Of a DNA stretch of 64,000 nucleotides, positions 43,352 to 52,556 are shown piece after piece (position 1 is the stretch's first letter; each line of letters opens with the position of its first letter). The translations under genes were made by a program, and so were the position numbers. A model generated the notes under the pieces. It was not told the origin of the DNA. It searched no databases and worked only from the letters and a program-made list of their open reading frames with translations. The DNA is from Limnohabitans planktonicus II-D5. GTDB lineage: Bacteria > Pseudomonadota > Gammaproteobacteria > Burkholderiales > Burkholderiaceae_C. The DNA lies in the NCBI RefSeq assembly GCF_001270065.2, contig NZ_LFYT02000001.1, positions 1-64,000 on the forward strand. Direction: 5' to 3'.

Positions 43352-43983
43352 AGTTTGAAATGTAAGAAATGTCAGCTCGCAGGTCGGCACTCGCAGAGTC
43401 CGACATGATGGGTTTGGGCACAGGCCCCTGTCGGAGTCTTCGACCGCCGACCTACAACATCAATGTGTGAGAGATGCCATCTTGTAGGTCGGTACTCGCA
43501 GAGTCCGACATTTTTGGCTTCTGCACAGGCACCTGTCGGGGTCTTCGACCGCCGACCTACAACATCAATGTGTAAGAGATGCCATCTTATAGGTCGTTAC
43601 TCGCAGAGTCCGACATTTTTGGCTTCTGCACAGGCCCCTGTCGGGGTCTTCGACCGCCGACCTACATCATCAATGTGTGAGACATGCCACCTTGTAGGTC
43701 GGTACTCGCAGAGTCCGACATTTTTGGCTTCTGCACAGGCCCCTGTCGGGGTCTTCGACCGCCGACCTGCAACATCAATGTGTGAGACATGCCATCTGGT
43801 AGGTCGGCACTCGCAGAGTCCGACATTTTTGGCTTCTGCACAGGCCCCTGTCGGGGTCTTTGACCGCCGACCTACAACATCAATGTGTGAGAGATGCCAT
43901 CTGGTAGGTCGGTACTCGCAGAGTCCGACATGAGGAGTTTGGGCACAGGCCCCTGTCGGGGTCTTCGACCGCCGACCTACAGT
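43335..43983. repeat. REP array, family 1: six tandem units of 105 bp
   Basis: Units begin with GTAGGTCGG-type sequence near 43381, 43486, 43591, 43696, 43801 and 43906, an exact 105-bp period. Each holds an A hairpin (GGTCGGTACTCGCAGAGTCC), a 24-bp spacer, and a B hairpin (GTCGGGGTCTTCGACCGCCG), followed by CTAC. The left boundary carries the family end TTGATCCGACACGCTGAAG; no matching right end is seen. A plus-strand open frame at 43463-43933 merely translates the repeats. The 677-bp gap from 43352 to 44028 otherwise holds nothing recognisable. Confidence 0.95.
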
Positions 43984-44028
43984 TGCTTTGAGACTTGATG
44001 ACTTCCCAAGGCAAGCGCAATCAAACCA

Positions 44029-45069
44029 TCAATGGCTTTGGCTGGATTCGTTCTCAGTGGCGATCTGTTCAAACTGCTGTTTTGCAAATGCCCACACCAT
44101 GCGCGATGCATCGGGCCCTTTGGGATCTGAATAAGCTTGTGATGCCGCCCCACCGCTCCAGGCATGCCCCAGGCCACTGATCTCCTTGTAGGTCACCTGC
44201 AAGCGTTCACCCACAAACCAGTCCATCGTGCTGAATGCATAACGCTTTCCATGGCGAACCGCACGCGCCGCTTCGGGTTGCGCGTGGCAATGTGCAGCCC
44301 ACCGAAGCGCGGCCCTAAGTCCATTAGCGCTCGCGACCACAGGGTCTGCGTTGCCTTGAATCACCAGCAATGCGGGCAAGACGGCTGCATCTTTGTCGGC
44401 CTGATGCAATGGCACACGAAAGCGTCCGTGCATGGCAGCCACTGCTGTGGCGGAAGAATTGGCAGACGTGGGCTCTACCCCTGAGTGCATCACCACAGCG
44501 GCAAAGCGGCGTGGGAAGTGCAGCGCTGTGAGCGCGGCCATGCTGGCACCCGCTGACAGCCCTGCAATGGCCACCCGCGCGCGATCGATCGCATGCAAAC
44601 TGCTGACATGGTCCAAAGCGGTCACGATACTGGCCGCTTCAAGCTTGGCGCGACCGCTGCGCTTTTGAAACCAGTTCCAACACCCCATGGGATTGGCTTG
44701 CCGGTCTTGCCGAGGGTAAAGCACCATGAATCCAAAGTGTTTGGCCAGCTGATTCATCTGGGTGCTGGCAGAAAATTCCAACGCATCCTGACCACAGCCG
44801 TGCAGCATCACCAACAGTGGGCTTGGCTTCGATGAGGACAAGTTGGGCGGTTTGTAAAAACCATATCTTCTCAGCCCCGAGGGGCTCAGTGACATGCCCT
44901 CACTCCAGCCTTGAACGGGCGCAGCCACCCGGGGCTTGCGTGGGGCAACCGAAGAGCGCGATGCAAGCCGCAACACACCTTGGCCCGCACTGGCCGCACG
45001 ACGCATCACCCAACGCGCTTGTTTATTGGCCATGCGCGACAACAGACCCCAAGCTGAGCGGCGTGCCAT
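44029..45069 (-). CDS. Poly(3-hydroxyalkanoate) depolymerase-family esterase
   Basis: 346 residues from ATG 45069. The alpha/beta-hydrolase features are LLVMLHGCGQDA (oxyanion loop), nucleophile Ser in IAGLSAGASMA, Asp in the VIQGNADPVV region and the catalytic His in SGLGHAWSGG. The protein belongs to the PHB-depolymerase-like/LpqC esterase family; the basic N-terminus lacks a clear signal peptide, so location is uncertain. A GTG at 45108 would add 13 residues. It is 102 bp downstream of katE on the same strand. Confidence 0.85.
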   Translation of the reverse strand: MARRSAWGLLSRMANKQARWVMRRAASAGQGVLRLASRSSVAPRKPRVAAPVQGWSEGMSLSPSGLRRYGFYKPPNLSSSKPSPLLVMLHGCGQDALEFSASTQMNQLAKHFGFMVLYPRQDRQANPMGCWNWFQKRSGRAKLEAASIVTALDHVSSLHAIDRARVAIAGLSAGASMAALTALHFPRRFAAVVMHSGVEPTSANSSATAVAAMHGRFRVPLHQADKDAAVLPALLVIQGNADPVVASANGLRAALRWAAHCHAQPEAARAVRHGKRYAFSTMDWFVGERLQVTYKEISGLGHAWSGGAASQAYSDPKGPDASRMVWAFAKQQFEQIATENESSQSH

Positions 45070-45171
45070 GCGCTCAGTTCTGCGGTGATGATGAAGGGAT
45101 GCGCGCACTCACACTGTGGTTGCGCCTCTTTGTGACTTGTGAAACTTGGCCAGCTGACTTGACACCGCTCA

Positions 45172-47556
45172 TCATGAACGCGCGCCTTGATTTTGCAACA
45201 AGGCGGCTTCGCGTTGCGGGTGCCGTTGAAGTGCGAGAGCCTGGATGAATGCATCCTGCACTTCGTCCGTGTAGGTTTCCTCGATGATCAAGCCTTGATC
45301 CAGCTTACCCGCCGCCACTTGCGATGGCACGCCAGCTGCCGCAAGAAGTGCTTGCGAGGCCCCCAGGGACAACAGGGTTTTTCCATGCCTGTATGTGTCT
45401 TTGATGAAGTCCAGGGTGTGGGGGTCGCTGGCCAAATTTTGGACAGCTTGCTCACCCTCTGGCAGCACCAGCGCATCAAACAAAAAGCCAGGTTCATTTT
45501 CAAGCGATGCATCCGCCACGACCGGCACTTGATCGCTTGTTTGAACTTCACCGATGTGGGGTGCCACGAAACAGGGCGTTGCGCCCAGAGCGGTCAGTTC
45601 GGCATGCACAGCTGCTGCGCTTTGACCCAGCATGCCGTGCGCAGCCAGTATGGCGATCTTCAGGCCCGCAATCGAACCTTCACCGGGACGGGCCGTCAAT
45701 GACAGCAAAGGCGAAACCGACACCTCGGGCTTGGACGGCTTGGCCAATGCCAAGGGCATGGCAGGCGGCATGCTGGTCATGCCCAAGCCATCCGCCACTT
45801 GCTGGGCCAGTGCTTGCGACACGTTGCGCAAGGACGACACCATGCGTTGGCGAATCGCGGGCACCGTCAGCTTGCTCAATTCAAATCGAAACGCAGCGGC
45901 AATATGGGCCTGCTCCACAGGCGTTTGGCTGTTGAAAAACAACTTCGCCTGGGTGTAGTGGTCCGCAAATTTTTCCGGCTTGCCCCGCACCTTGGCTTGC
46001 AATTGCTTGGCCTGCATGCGCTCAGGCACCGTGACAAACCCTTGCTCAGCCCCGGCCTGGAAAGGACAGCCGCCCCCCAGTGAGTTGGGCTCATACGACA
46101 CCCGACCGCGTGGAATGGCCTGTCGATGCATGCCGTCACGCTGGTTGTTGTGAACCGGGTTGACAGGACTGTTGATGGGGAGTTCGTGAAAGTTGGGGCC
46201 GCCCAGCCGTGAAATTTGCGTGTCCATGTAGGAATGAATGCGACCGGCCAGCAAGGGGTCGTTCGAAAAATCAATGCCGGGGATGACATGGGCTGCGCAA
46301 AAAGCCACCTGTTCGGTTTCTGCAAAAAAATTGTCCGGGTTACGGTTCAAGACCATGCGCCCCACCAGCTTGACGGGCACCAATTCTTCAGGAATCAGCT
46401 TGGTGGCATCCAGAACATCGAAACTGAATTTGGCTGCTTGCTCTTCCGTGAAGATCTGCAATCCCAGTTCCCACTCGGGGAATGCACCCGACTCGATGCG
46501 CTCCCACAAGTCACGGCGGTGGTAGTCGGGGTCTGCCCCAGAAATTTTCACCGCCTCATCCCACACCATGGAGTGGGTGCCAAACTTGGGCTTCCAGTGG
46601 AACTTGACGAACACAGATTCGTTTTGTGCATTGACTAAACGGAAGGTGTGCACGCCAAATCCTTCCATGGTCGCATAGCTGCGCGGGATGGCGCGGTCAC
46701 TCATGGCCCACATCAACATGTGGGTGGACTCCGGCATCAAGGAAACGAAGTCCCAGAAGGTGTCGTGCGCGCTTGCAGCTTGCGGCATCTGATGATGCGG
46801 CTCAGGTTTGACCGCATGGATGAGGTCGGGGAACTTGATGGCATCCTGTATGAAGAAAACCGGCATGTTGTTGCCCACCAAATCCCAATTGCCCTCATCG
46901 GTATAAAACTTGACAGCGAAACCGCGCACATCACGCGCCGTGTCCTTGGAGCCACGCTCGCCTGCCACCGTAGAAAACCGGACAAACACAGGCGTCTTCT
47001 TGCCCTCTTCTTGAAACGGTGCAGCTTGGGTCACCTGCGTCAAGGGTTCATAGCATTCAAAATAGCCATGTGCCCCAGAGCCCCTTGCATGCACGATGCG
47101 CTCGGGAATGCGCTCATGGTCAAAATGCGTGATCTTCTCGCGCAAGATGAAATCTTCCAGCAAGACCGGTCCCCGCAAACCATCCTTGAGGGAGTTTTGG
47201 TTGTCGCTGATGGGCACGCCTTGATTGGTTGTCAGCATTTGTCCGCTTGAATCCACGCGAACGCGGTCCAGTGAACCGATACCGGCATTCAGGCCCTCTG
47301 CGGCCATGCTGCCCGTCTTGGGCGTGCCTTGGGACTCCGTCAGTGTGCTGCCAGTGGGCAGTCGCGACTCGGGCTGTATGGTCTGCCCGACTTTGGGATG
47401 CATGGCGCTGTCAATGCCGTGCTCAAAGCCTAGATGGGCGTTGAATGGCATAGCCGCTGCAAGCTCCTGCGTTTGCATGGTTTTTTCAGACGCACTGTTG
47501 AAATCGCTGGATTGCAGGGCAACTTTGCCTTTGCTTTTCATTTTGCTTTTTGCCAT
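45172..47556 (-). CDS. katE: Monofunctional large-subunit catalase (HPII type)
   Basis: 794 residues. Core motifs: distal His in HARGSGAHG, Asn in [11 protein letters not shown], the proximal heme Tyr in [15 protein letters not shown], and the [10 protein letters not shown] segment. A C-terminal domain of about 150 residues ([11 protein letters not shown] through LEQGLIIEE-like) is the flavodoxin/DJ-1-like extension that defines the large clade. ATG 47556 begins [10 protein letters not shown]; the longer frame reads into the REPIN. The gene is in a cluster with other stress-type genes, so general stress induction is likely. Confidence 0.96.
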   Translation of the reverse strand: MAKSKMKSKGKVALQSSDFNSASEKTMQTQELAAAMPFNAHLGFEHGIDSAMHPKVGQTIQPESRLPTGSTLTESQGTPKTGSMAAEGLNAGIGSLDRVRVDSSGQMLTTNQGVPISDNQNSLKDGLRGPVLLEDFILREKITHFDHERIPERIVHARGSGAHGYFECYEPLTQVTQAAPFQEEGKKTPVFVRFSTVAGERGSKDTARDVRGFAVKFYTDEGNWDLVGNNMPVFFIQDAIKFPDLIHAVKPEPHHQMPQAASAHDTFWDFVSLMPESTHMLMWAMSDRAIPRSYATMEGFGVHTFRLVNAQNESVFVKFHWKPKFGTHSMVWDEAVKISGADPDYHRRDLWERIESGAFPEWELGLQIFTEEQAAKFSFDVLDATKLIPEELVPVKLVGRMVLNRNPDNFFAETEQVAFCAAHVIPGIDFSNDPLLAGRIHSYMDTQISRLGGPNFHELPINSPVNPVHNNQRDGMHRQAIPRGRVSYEPNSLGGGCPFQAGAEQGFVTVPERMQAKQLQAKVRGKPEKFADHYTQAKLFFNSQTPVEQAHIAAAFRFELSKLTVPAIRQRMVSSLRNVSQALAQQVADGLGMTSMPPAMPLALAKPSKPEVSVSPLLSLTARPGEGSIAGLKIAILAAHGMLGQSAAAVHAELTALGATPCFVAPHIGEVQTSDQVPVVADASLENEPGFLFDALVLPEGEQAVQNLASDPHTLDFIKDTYRHGKTLLSLGASQALLAAAGVPSQVAAGKLDQGLIIEETYTDEVQDAFIQALALQRHPQREAALLQNQGARS

Positions 47557-47620
47557 AGGAATGAACCACCTTTTCTGAAGTTTTTGAAGCACTGTGAGTT
47601 GGAGAATCCGACTGCAAACA

Positions 47621-47782
47621 ATTGATCCGGCACGTTGAAGTTTGAAAGGCGTGAGAAATGTCATCTCGTAGGTCGCCACTCGCAGAGTCCGACATGATGG
47701 GTTTCGGCTCAGGCCCATGTCGGGGTCTTCGACCGCCGACCTACAACATCTTTGAGCATTGAAAACTTCACAGGGCCGAATC
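47621..47782. repeat. REPIN element, family 1 (about 162 bp, full length)
   Basis: Starts ATTGATCCGGCACGTTGAAG and ends AACTTCACAGGGCCGAATC. It contains an A hairpin (CACTCGCAGAGTCCGAC) and a B hairpin (GTCGGGGTCTTCGACCGCCG). It lies in the leader between a tiny upstream ORF and katE, so it may shape katE expression or mark the 3' end of the small gene. Confidence 0.9.
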
Positions 47783-47783
47783 G

Positions 47784-47858
47784 TTATCGGAAAAACAAGG
47801 CAATCAAAATGATGATGGGAATCGGGATACCGAGAAAATACAAAAGCAAAGAACGCAT
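47784..47858 (-). CDS. 24-residue hydrophobic membrane peptide
   Basis: Begins MRSLLLYFLGIPIP and ends FFR; too short for routine ORF lists. It is one predicted membrane helix with two Pro residues near the N-terminus. On the minus strand AGGA lies about 8 bp before the ATG, a good ribosome site. Small peptides of this type often lie near stress genes in proteobacteria, and this one is between katE and a membrane protein. Function unknown; a leaderless artefact cannot be excluded. Confidence 0.6.
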   Translation of the reverse strand: MRSLLLYFLGIPIPIIILIALFFR

Positions 47859-47904
47859 GGTGTGAATCCTGTCTATGTCAATGAGGTTTCAGAATCAGGG
47901 GGTG

Positions 47905-48882
47905 TTACAGGTCGCGTTGTCGGCCGCCAAAAATGGCAGCCCAACTGGCCATGAAAGCCCCTATAAGCATGGAGACAACCATCCACAATGCCGCATAGGT
48001 AGAGGCCTTGCGGGCCTGCTCTGCGGCCTGGATGGCGCTTGTTTGTGCCGCAATGAATCGCGCTTGCATGCGGCCATACACATCAGTCACCCGCTGCTGC
48101 GCTTGTTGTGGCGTCAAACCCGTGCGTTGCGCAACGATCTGCGAGACATGGCTCAAATCATCTGGCGGCAATGGGCCTGTGCGCAAACTGTTGAGCATGA
48201 TGTGCATGACCTCGGACTGTTGCTCAGACGCTGAGATCTCCGGACTCAATCGCTCGCTGCTTGTTCGGGGTCCACTGACTGAACTGGCGGAAGAAGGCAC
48301 GCGGAACAAGGAATCCAGAAAGTAAACGTTTTGAAGGTTGTCAGCCTCTGATGGCGTCAGCCCGACATGGGCCGCCGTGGCCCCAGCAATCGAGGCGCCA
48401 CCGATCACCGTGGCAGCAGCTTGTGTGCCTGCGCCTGTGATGGAAGAAACGAAGGAAGCCAGCACGGTTGCAGTAACCAAGGTCGAGACGGCCCAGGACA
48501 AAAATCCATGCGCAGTGTCCCGAAAATAGGTCTCTGACTTGTCGACATGGTCCCAGCGCGTTCTCAAGCGACCCGCAATGTAGCCGCCCAAGCCAGAAGA
48601 GATCAACTGAGTGAGTGTCAGCCACACAATCGCAGTGATGCCCAAACCGATGGCACTGATTCCTTTTGCGGACCAGGGCGAGACGACCGATAAGCCCAAG
48701 CCTGTGCCCAGAATCAAGAGCACGATCGACATGACCGTCGCAGTGGCTGCACCGGCCCAAATAGCCGCCCAAGAAACGGCGCTGAGCTGCAGACCAGCCA
48801 ACTTGGCCACATCCGCACTCGCTCGCAAATTTTGATATTCCGGGGTCGCGGGGCTTCTCGGCAAGGGCATTGAAGTATTCAT
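47905..48882 (-). CDS. Membrane protein of unknown function
   Basis: 325 residues. Two or more hydrophobic helices near residues 35-65 and 75-105 contain many small residues (GAATATVMSIVLLILGTGLG), with Gly-rich turns. A further helix lies around 125-160, then a polar region of about 130 residues, and a final helix (YAALWMVVSMLIGAFMASWAAIF) just before GGRQRDL. I do not recognise a characterised family. It lies between the PRC-barrel gene and the small peptide/katE, all on the minus strand, so a role in envelope stress is a guess. Confidence 0.7.
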   Translation of the reverse strand: MNTSMPLPRSPATPEYQNLRASADVAKLAGLQLSAVSWAAIWAGAATATVMSIVLLILGTGLGLSVVSPWSAKGISAIGLGITAIVWLTLTQLISSGLGGYIAGRLRTRWDHVDKSETYFRDTAHGFLSWAVSTLVTATVLASFVSSITGAGTQAAATVIGGASIAGATAAHVGLTPSEADNLQNVYFLDSLFRVPSSASSVSGPRTSSERLSPEISASEQQSEVMHIMLNSLRTGPLPPDDLSHVSQIVAQRTGLTPQQAQQRVTDVYGRMQARFIAAQTSAIQAAEQARKASTYAALWMVVSMLIGAFMASWAAIFGGRQRDL

Positions 48883-48979
48883 GGGTGTCCTTGAAAAAGA
48901 ATGAACAGATAGACCAGGATGAGGGGATGAATCGGGCTACGAAAACCCACAAACTCATCTGGTGGAGCCTGCCCACAAA

Positions 48980-48997
48980 GTCAGACAGGTGTCTGAC
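48980..48997. promoter_or_regulatory. 18-bp inverted repeat upstream of the membrane-protein gene
   Basis: GTCAGACA and TGTCTGAC are perfect inverted arms separated by GG. The site is in the 188-bp gap between the PRC-barrel gene and the membrane-protein gene (about 98 bp upstream of the latter's start). It has no T-tract on either strand, so an operator is more likely than a terminator. Confidence 0.5.
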
Positions 48998-49070
48998 AGG
49001 GGCAAAAATCACTGAAAAGCCTGAAATTGGGGCAAGCTGTTTGGCATCACATTGCCCCCGTGTTCAGTGT

Positions 49071-49448
49071 TCAGATTTCCCAGTAAGGGCGTTTTTCGTA
49101 GTACTTGTAAATGTCGCGATTCCACTCTTCAGTGGCCATCGTTGGCCAATTGGAAGAATCAAAACCAGGTGCCTTGCCCAAAATGTCTTTGCTGACATCC
49201 AGCACGTACTCATCGTTGACGTGGCTGTAAGTCAAGGCCGAAAAAGGCACTGCGAAAAGCTTTTCGCCCAAGCCCAGAAAGCCGCCAAATGACAGGACTG
49301 CGTAGGCAATTTTTCCGCTGACGGGGTCCAGCATGAGTTCTTTGATGTCCCCCAGGTTTTCCTGCATTGAATTCACAACATCTTTGCCGATGACATTCGA
49401 TGCCTTGATGGGTGTATTTTGGAAAGAGGATGGTGGTATTTGAGTCAT
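49071..49448 (-). CDS. PRC-barrel domain protein
   Basis: 125 residues. The PRC-barrel pattern is NVIGKDVVNSMQENLGDIKELMLDPVSGKIAYAVLSFGG, followed by AVPFSALTYS and a DKDILG-like segment (DVSKDILGKAP). Such small proteins are known from photosynthetic reaction centre H-type domains and from stress/adaptor proteins of proteobacteria; this one lacks a membrane anchor. It is the first gene of the minus-strand stress-type cluster. Confidence 0.85.
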   Translation of the reverse strand: MTQIPPSSFQNTPIKASNVIGKDVVNSMQENLGDIKELMLDPVSGKIAYAVLSFGGFLGLGEKLFAVPFSALTYSHVNDEYVLDVSKDILGKAPGFDSSNWPTMATEEWNRDIYKYYEKRPYWEI

Positions 49449-49901
49449 AGTGAATTTCCTTGTGGAAGGTGGAGAAAATGGACACCTCTGAATTCACCGC
49501 TTCACGGATCTATGTGTGAAGCTATTTTCGGGGTATCCACGATTCACTGTATGCACTCATCCAAGCAGGGTCGGTGCGCTTTCACACCAAATGTCTGCAT
49601 CAGGTTTTGTGGGTTGGCATGGCCTCGCAGGCGATGCAGCGCTGTTGACTACCGCCTATAGATTCGGCCCGAAGAAGTCTGAGCCGTGTGTTGCCTGTTG
49701 GGAGGATTTTGTGGGAGCTTGCCAGCCAAGCGAAAACCATGTGGTCCACCAGCGTCTGATCGCCAGCAGGGCTAGCTCCCACAAGACGCAAGATTGAGGT
49801 CACCCTGCAGACTTCACAGGGCCGGATCAATCATGGCCAACGAGTCCAGACCCTGCAAGGGGCCTTGTTTTTGAGTCGCGCAAGCGCGTTGAAAACTGAC
49901 G
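49449..49901. other. Intergenic region without a supported gene, containing a REP pair and end fragments
   Basis: Short open frames exist here but lack codon-use or ribosome-site support. Recognisable items are a REP pair at 49711-49782 and two fragments that look like family-1 REPIN ends: AGATTCGGCCC near 49663 and CTTCACAGGGCCGGATC near 49812. Confidence 0.5.
49711..49782. repeat. REP-type inverted repeat, GTGGGAGC family
   Basis: GTGGGAGCTTGCCAGC on the left faces GCTAGCTCCCAC on the right, with TGATCGCCAGCAGG before the right arm. The reversed right arm reads GTGGGAGCTAGCCCTGCTGG, so the two arms are near-copies. This shares the foot and layout of the 9941-10003 element. Confidence 0.8.
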
Positions 49902-50792
49902 TCAGGCCTTCTCGCCCAGCCGCCCATCCCGAAAATCTGCCAAGGCCTGGTAGATCTCTTCCTTGGTGTTCATGACAAAGGGGCCGTATTGCACGATGGG
50001 CTCTTTCAGGGGTTTGCCCGCCACCAAGATGAGTTTGGCATCGGCACTGGCTTCGATCACCACGCCATCGGCCTGCGGGGTGTTCGCCAAAATGGCCATG
50101 CGCTGCACCGGCACGGCCTGCCCTGCGATGCGCACATCGCCCCGATACACGTACACAAAGGCGTTGTGTCCTGCGGGCAAGGTTTGTTCAAAACGTGAGC
50201 CCTCTGGCATGTGCACGTCCAGGTAAATCGGCTGGGTGATGCTGCGGCTCACCGCGCCTTGCACGCCGTGGCTTGTCCCCGCGATCACCGTCACGGCCAC
50301 GCCATGCGGCGTTTGAAATTGCGGCAGCTGGTCGTTTTGAAAATCACGGTACCAAGGCACGTTCATCTTCTCGCTGCTGTGCAGGTTCAGCCAGAGCTGA
50401 AAGCCCTCCATCACGCCATCGGCTTGCTGCGGAATTTCGGAGTGGATCACGCCTTGGCCTGCGGTCATCCATTGCACGCCGCCGTTTTGCAACAGGCCTT
50501 CGTTGCCCGCGCTGTCGCGGTGCAGCATGCGCCCGGCGATCATGTAGGTCACGGTTTCAAAGCCCCGATGCGGGTGGTCCGGGAACCCGGCGATGTAGTC
50601 GTCCGGCTTGTCGCTGCCAAAGGCGTCGAGCATCAAAAACGGATCAAGCCGGTGCTGCAGGTCTTGCGTGAGGATGCGGCTGAGCTTGACGCCCGCGCCG
50701 TCTGACGTGGCCTGGCCGGTGACCAGGCGCTCGACAGTGCGGGACATGTTGACACAGGGGTGGCCGTTCAAGGGGGTGTTTGATGTGCTCAT
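49902..50792 (-). CDS. Pirin-family protein
   Basis: 296 residues, the usual pirin length. The N-terminal cupin has the metal-binding set in PDHPHRGFETVTYM (His-x-His) and the later VIHSE (His, Glu). The C-terminal cupin domain follows with HMPEGSRFEQTLPAGHNAFVYVYRG. Pirins bind Fe and some have quercetinase activity; here the role is unknown. It is a minus-strand gene, with TapT, the RIO kinase and the VOC protein lying upstream of it on the same strand. Two nearby Met residues leave the start slightly open. Confidence 0.92.
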   Translation of the reverse strand: MSTSNTPLNGHPCVNMSRTVERLVTGQATSDGAGVKLSRILTQDLQHRLDPFLMLDAFGSDKPDDYIAGFPDHPHRGFETVTYMIAGRMLHRDSAGNEGLLQNGGVQWMTAGQGVIHSEIPQQADGVMEGFQLWLNLHSSEKMNVPWYRDFQNDQLPQFQTPHGVAVTVIAGTSHGVQGAVSRSITQPIYLDVHMPEGSRFEQTLPAGHNAFVYVYRGDVRIAGQAVPVQRMAILANTPQADGVVIEASADAKLILVAGKPLKEPIVQYGPFVMNTKEEIYQALADFRDGRLGEKA

Positions 50793-50837
50793 GATGGGAG
50801 TTTAGCGACTGCATGCTTTGCAACGCCTGCCGAGCTG

Positions 50838-51662
50838 TCACCTACAGGGAGATGATCCGCCCGCTGCCCTGTCAGATGCCACAGGGAAGCTGGGCTCTTG
50901 TGAACTGGCACAGCGCTTTAACTGTGCATGCGCGGCCCCTTGCAGGTCCGGCGGCAGCTGGTGCTTGGCCTGCAAATAGTGGTGGGTGTAGACGTCCAGA
51001 TAAGCCTGCAGGGTGTCGGCTGCACGCACCTCGCCCGCCAATTCCAAACACAGCGAAGCCACCTCGCTGGTGCAAAAGTGGTCATCGCGTTTGGAGCGGC
51101 GCAGTTGGTAACGAGAGATCTGTTCGGGCTTCAGACTGAGCACCGGCAAGTGGTTCAGGTAAGGGCTTTTTCGGAACATCTTTCGGGCTTCGGGCCAGGT
51201 GGCGTCGAGCAAGATGAACAGCGGGCGCTGCCCGGCGGGCAAGTTATCTAAGAGGGTGGGCACGTCACCCACCACCCGCTCAGGTGCCACAAATTCGCCC
51301 GGAAACACCACAAAGGCCTGCCACTGCGGATCGGCCAGCAGCGCCAGCAAAGCCGGGTCCACCTCGGTGCGGGCCCAGCCAAAGGCAAAGGTGTCCGTCA
51401 CCACATCGGCGATCAGCCAGCCGGTGTTGCTGGGTTTGAGGGGTTCGATGTCGGCCATGAGTAAGCACATGCCCGATTGCGTGGGCAACTCCGGGCGCAG
51501 ACCGCAGATGCAGTGGCTGGGCACCAGGCGGCAGCCGGGGCAGCGCTCACCTTTGATGCCGCCACGTGCCATGAAGGGTTTGGCACTGCGGGCCAGGCGC
51601 TCGGTGCGCAGGCGCGACACCGCGTGAGGGGCTTTGTCCTGCTCAGGTCTTGTTGAACTCAT
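50838..51662 (-). CDS. tapT: tRNA-uridine aminocarboxypropyltransferase, DTW-domain protein
   Basis: 274 residues. N-terminal zinc motif CPGCRLVPSHCICG (four Cys), and the defining DTW-type motif LLDATWPEARKMFRKSP. The C-terminal half continues with the family patterns PVLSL and RRSKRDDHFCTSEVASLCLE. TapT/TuaA enzymes transfer the aminocarboxypropyl group from SAM to uridine in tRNA. The last about 30 residues (CASSQEPSFPVASDRAAGG) look like a poorly conserved tail. A RIO kinase lies just upstream on the same strand, ending 15 bp before this start. Confidence 0.9.
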   Translation of the reverse strand: MSSTRPEQDKAPHAVSRLRTERLARSAKPFMARGGIKGERCPGCRLVPSHCICGLRPELPTQSGMCLLMADIEPLKPSNTGWLIADVVTDTFAFGWARTEVDPALLALLADPQWQAFVVFPGEFVAPERVVGDVPTLLDNLPAGQRPLFILLDATWPEARKMFRKSPYLNHLPVLSLKPEQISRYQLRRSKRDDHFCTSEVASLCLELAGEVRAADTLQAYLDVYTHHYLQAKHQLPPDLQGAAHAQLKRCASSQEPSFPVASDRAAGGSSPCR

Positions 51663-51677
51663 GCGCTGACGAAAGCC

Positions 51678-52556
51678 TCAAACCGCCGTGGCCATGCGCA
51701 AACGTCGCGCAGCCTCTTCGTCGCGCGCATCGTCGATCTCGCGCAGCACGGCCTGCATGTCCACATCGGCCGTCGAGCGCTCGAAGCGGCCCGTGAGCGG
51801 TGTTTCATTGCTCAGCAAACCGGCTTGGTAAAGGCTCCAGATTTCGGGGCCGTATTCGGTCTGACGCAACTCTGGCGCGAACTGCCCGAAAAAATCCCTC
51901 AGGTTGCCCACATCGCGCAGCAGCATACGTTGTGCGTGGTTGTTGCCCGCAGCGTCTACGGCCTGGGGCAAGTCGATGATGACCGGCTCGTCCACTCCGG
52001 GCAGATCGCCCTCGCCGGGGATGTGCGCCAACAAAATATTGAACTCCGACAAATCGCCGTGCACCACACCCGCGCACAGCATGCGCACCACCTCGCCAAT
52101 CAGGGTGGCGTGGTGCTGCAGCGCTTGCGCGGGGGTGAAGGCCACATCGTTCAGGCGCGGGGCGGCATCACCCTGCGCATCGGTGACCAGCTCCATGAGC
52201 AGCACGCCGTCAAAAAAGTTAAAGGGCCGAGGCACGCGCACGCCCGCTGCGGCCAGGCGGTACAGCGCATCCACCTCGGCGCTTTGCCAAGCGGCTTCTT
52301 GCTCCTGGCGGCCAAACTTGCTGCCCTTGGCCATGGCCCGGGCTGAGCGCGAGTTTTTGACCTTTCGGTTTTCGGTGTAGTCCACCGCTTGCCGAAAACT
52401 GCGGTGGGTGGCCTCTTTGTAAATCTTGGCGCAGCGGGTTTCGTCGCCGCAGCGCACCACAAACACCATGGCCTCTTTGCCACTCATGAGCTGACGCACT
52501 ACGGTGTCGATCAGGCCCTCTTCGACGAGGGTCTGCAGTCTTGGGGGTGCCTTCAT
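51678..52556 (-). CDS. RIO-family serine/threonine protein kinase
   Basis: 292 residues. P-loop-like GKEAMVFVV, ATP-binding Lys in RCAKIYKEA, catalytic loop VVHGDLSEFNILL and metal-binding Asp in VIIDLPQAVD. It resembles the PA4780-type bacterial RIO kinases that phosphorylate proteins and are thought to act in stress or RNA metabolism. Its start overlaps the VOC-protein stop by 4 bp (ATGA), a tight coupling. TapT follows 15 bp after it. Confidence 0.92.
   Translation of the reverse strand: MKAPPRLQTLVEEGLIDTVVRQLMSGKEAMVFVVRCGDETRCAKIYKEATHRSFRQAVDYTENRKVKNSRSARAMAKGSKFGRQEQEAAWQSAEVDALYRLAAAGVRVPRPFNFFDGVLLMELVTDAQGDAAPRLNDVAFTPAQALQHHATLIGEVVRMLCAGVVHGDLSEFNILLAHIPGEGDLPGVDEPVIIDLPQAVDAAGNNHAQRMLLRDVGNLRDFFGQFAPELRQTEYGPEIWSLYQAGLLSNETPLTGRFERSTADVDMQAVLREIDDARDEEAARRLRMATAV

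Noticed and set aside
43463-43933. 156-residue plus-strand frame with repeating MCERCHLVGR-like units
   Set aside because: It merely translates the 105-bp REP array, which happens to be a multiple of three.
43381-43983. CRISPR-like regular 105-bp repeats
   Set aside because: Spacers are not unique, the units are palindromic REP pairs, and no cas genes are present.
49516-49797. Possible 93-residue gene in the 49449-49901 gap
   Set aside because: It runs through a REP pair, lacks a ribosome site and shows no family features.
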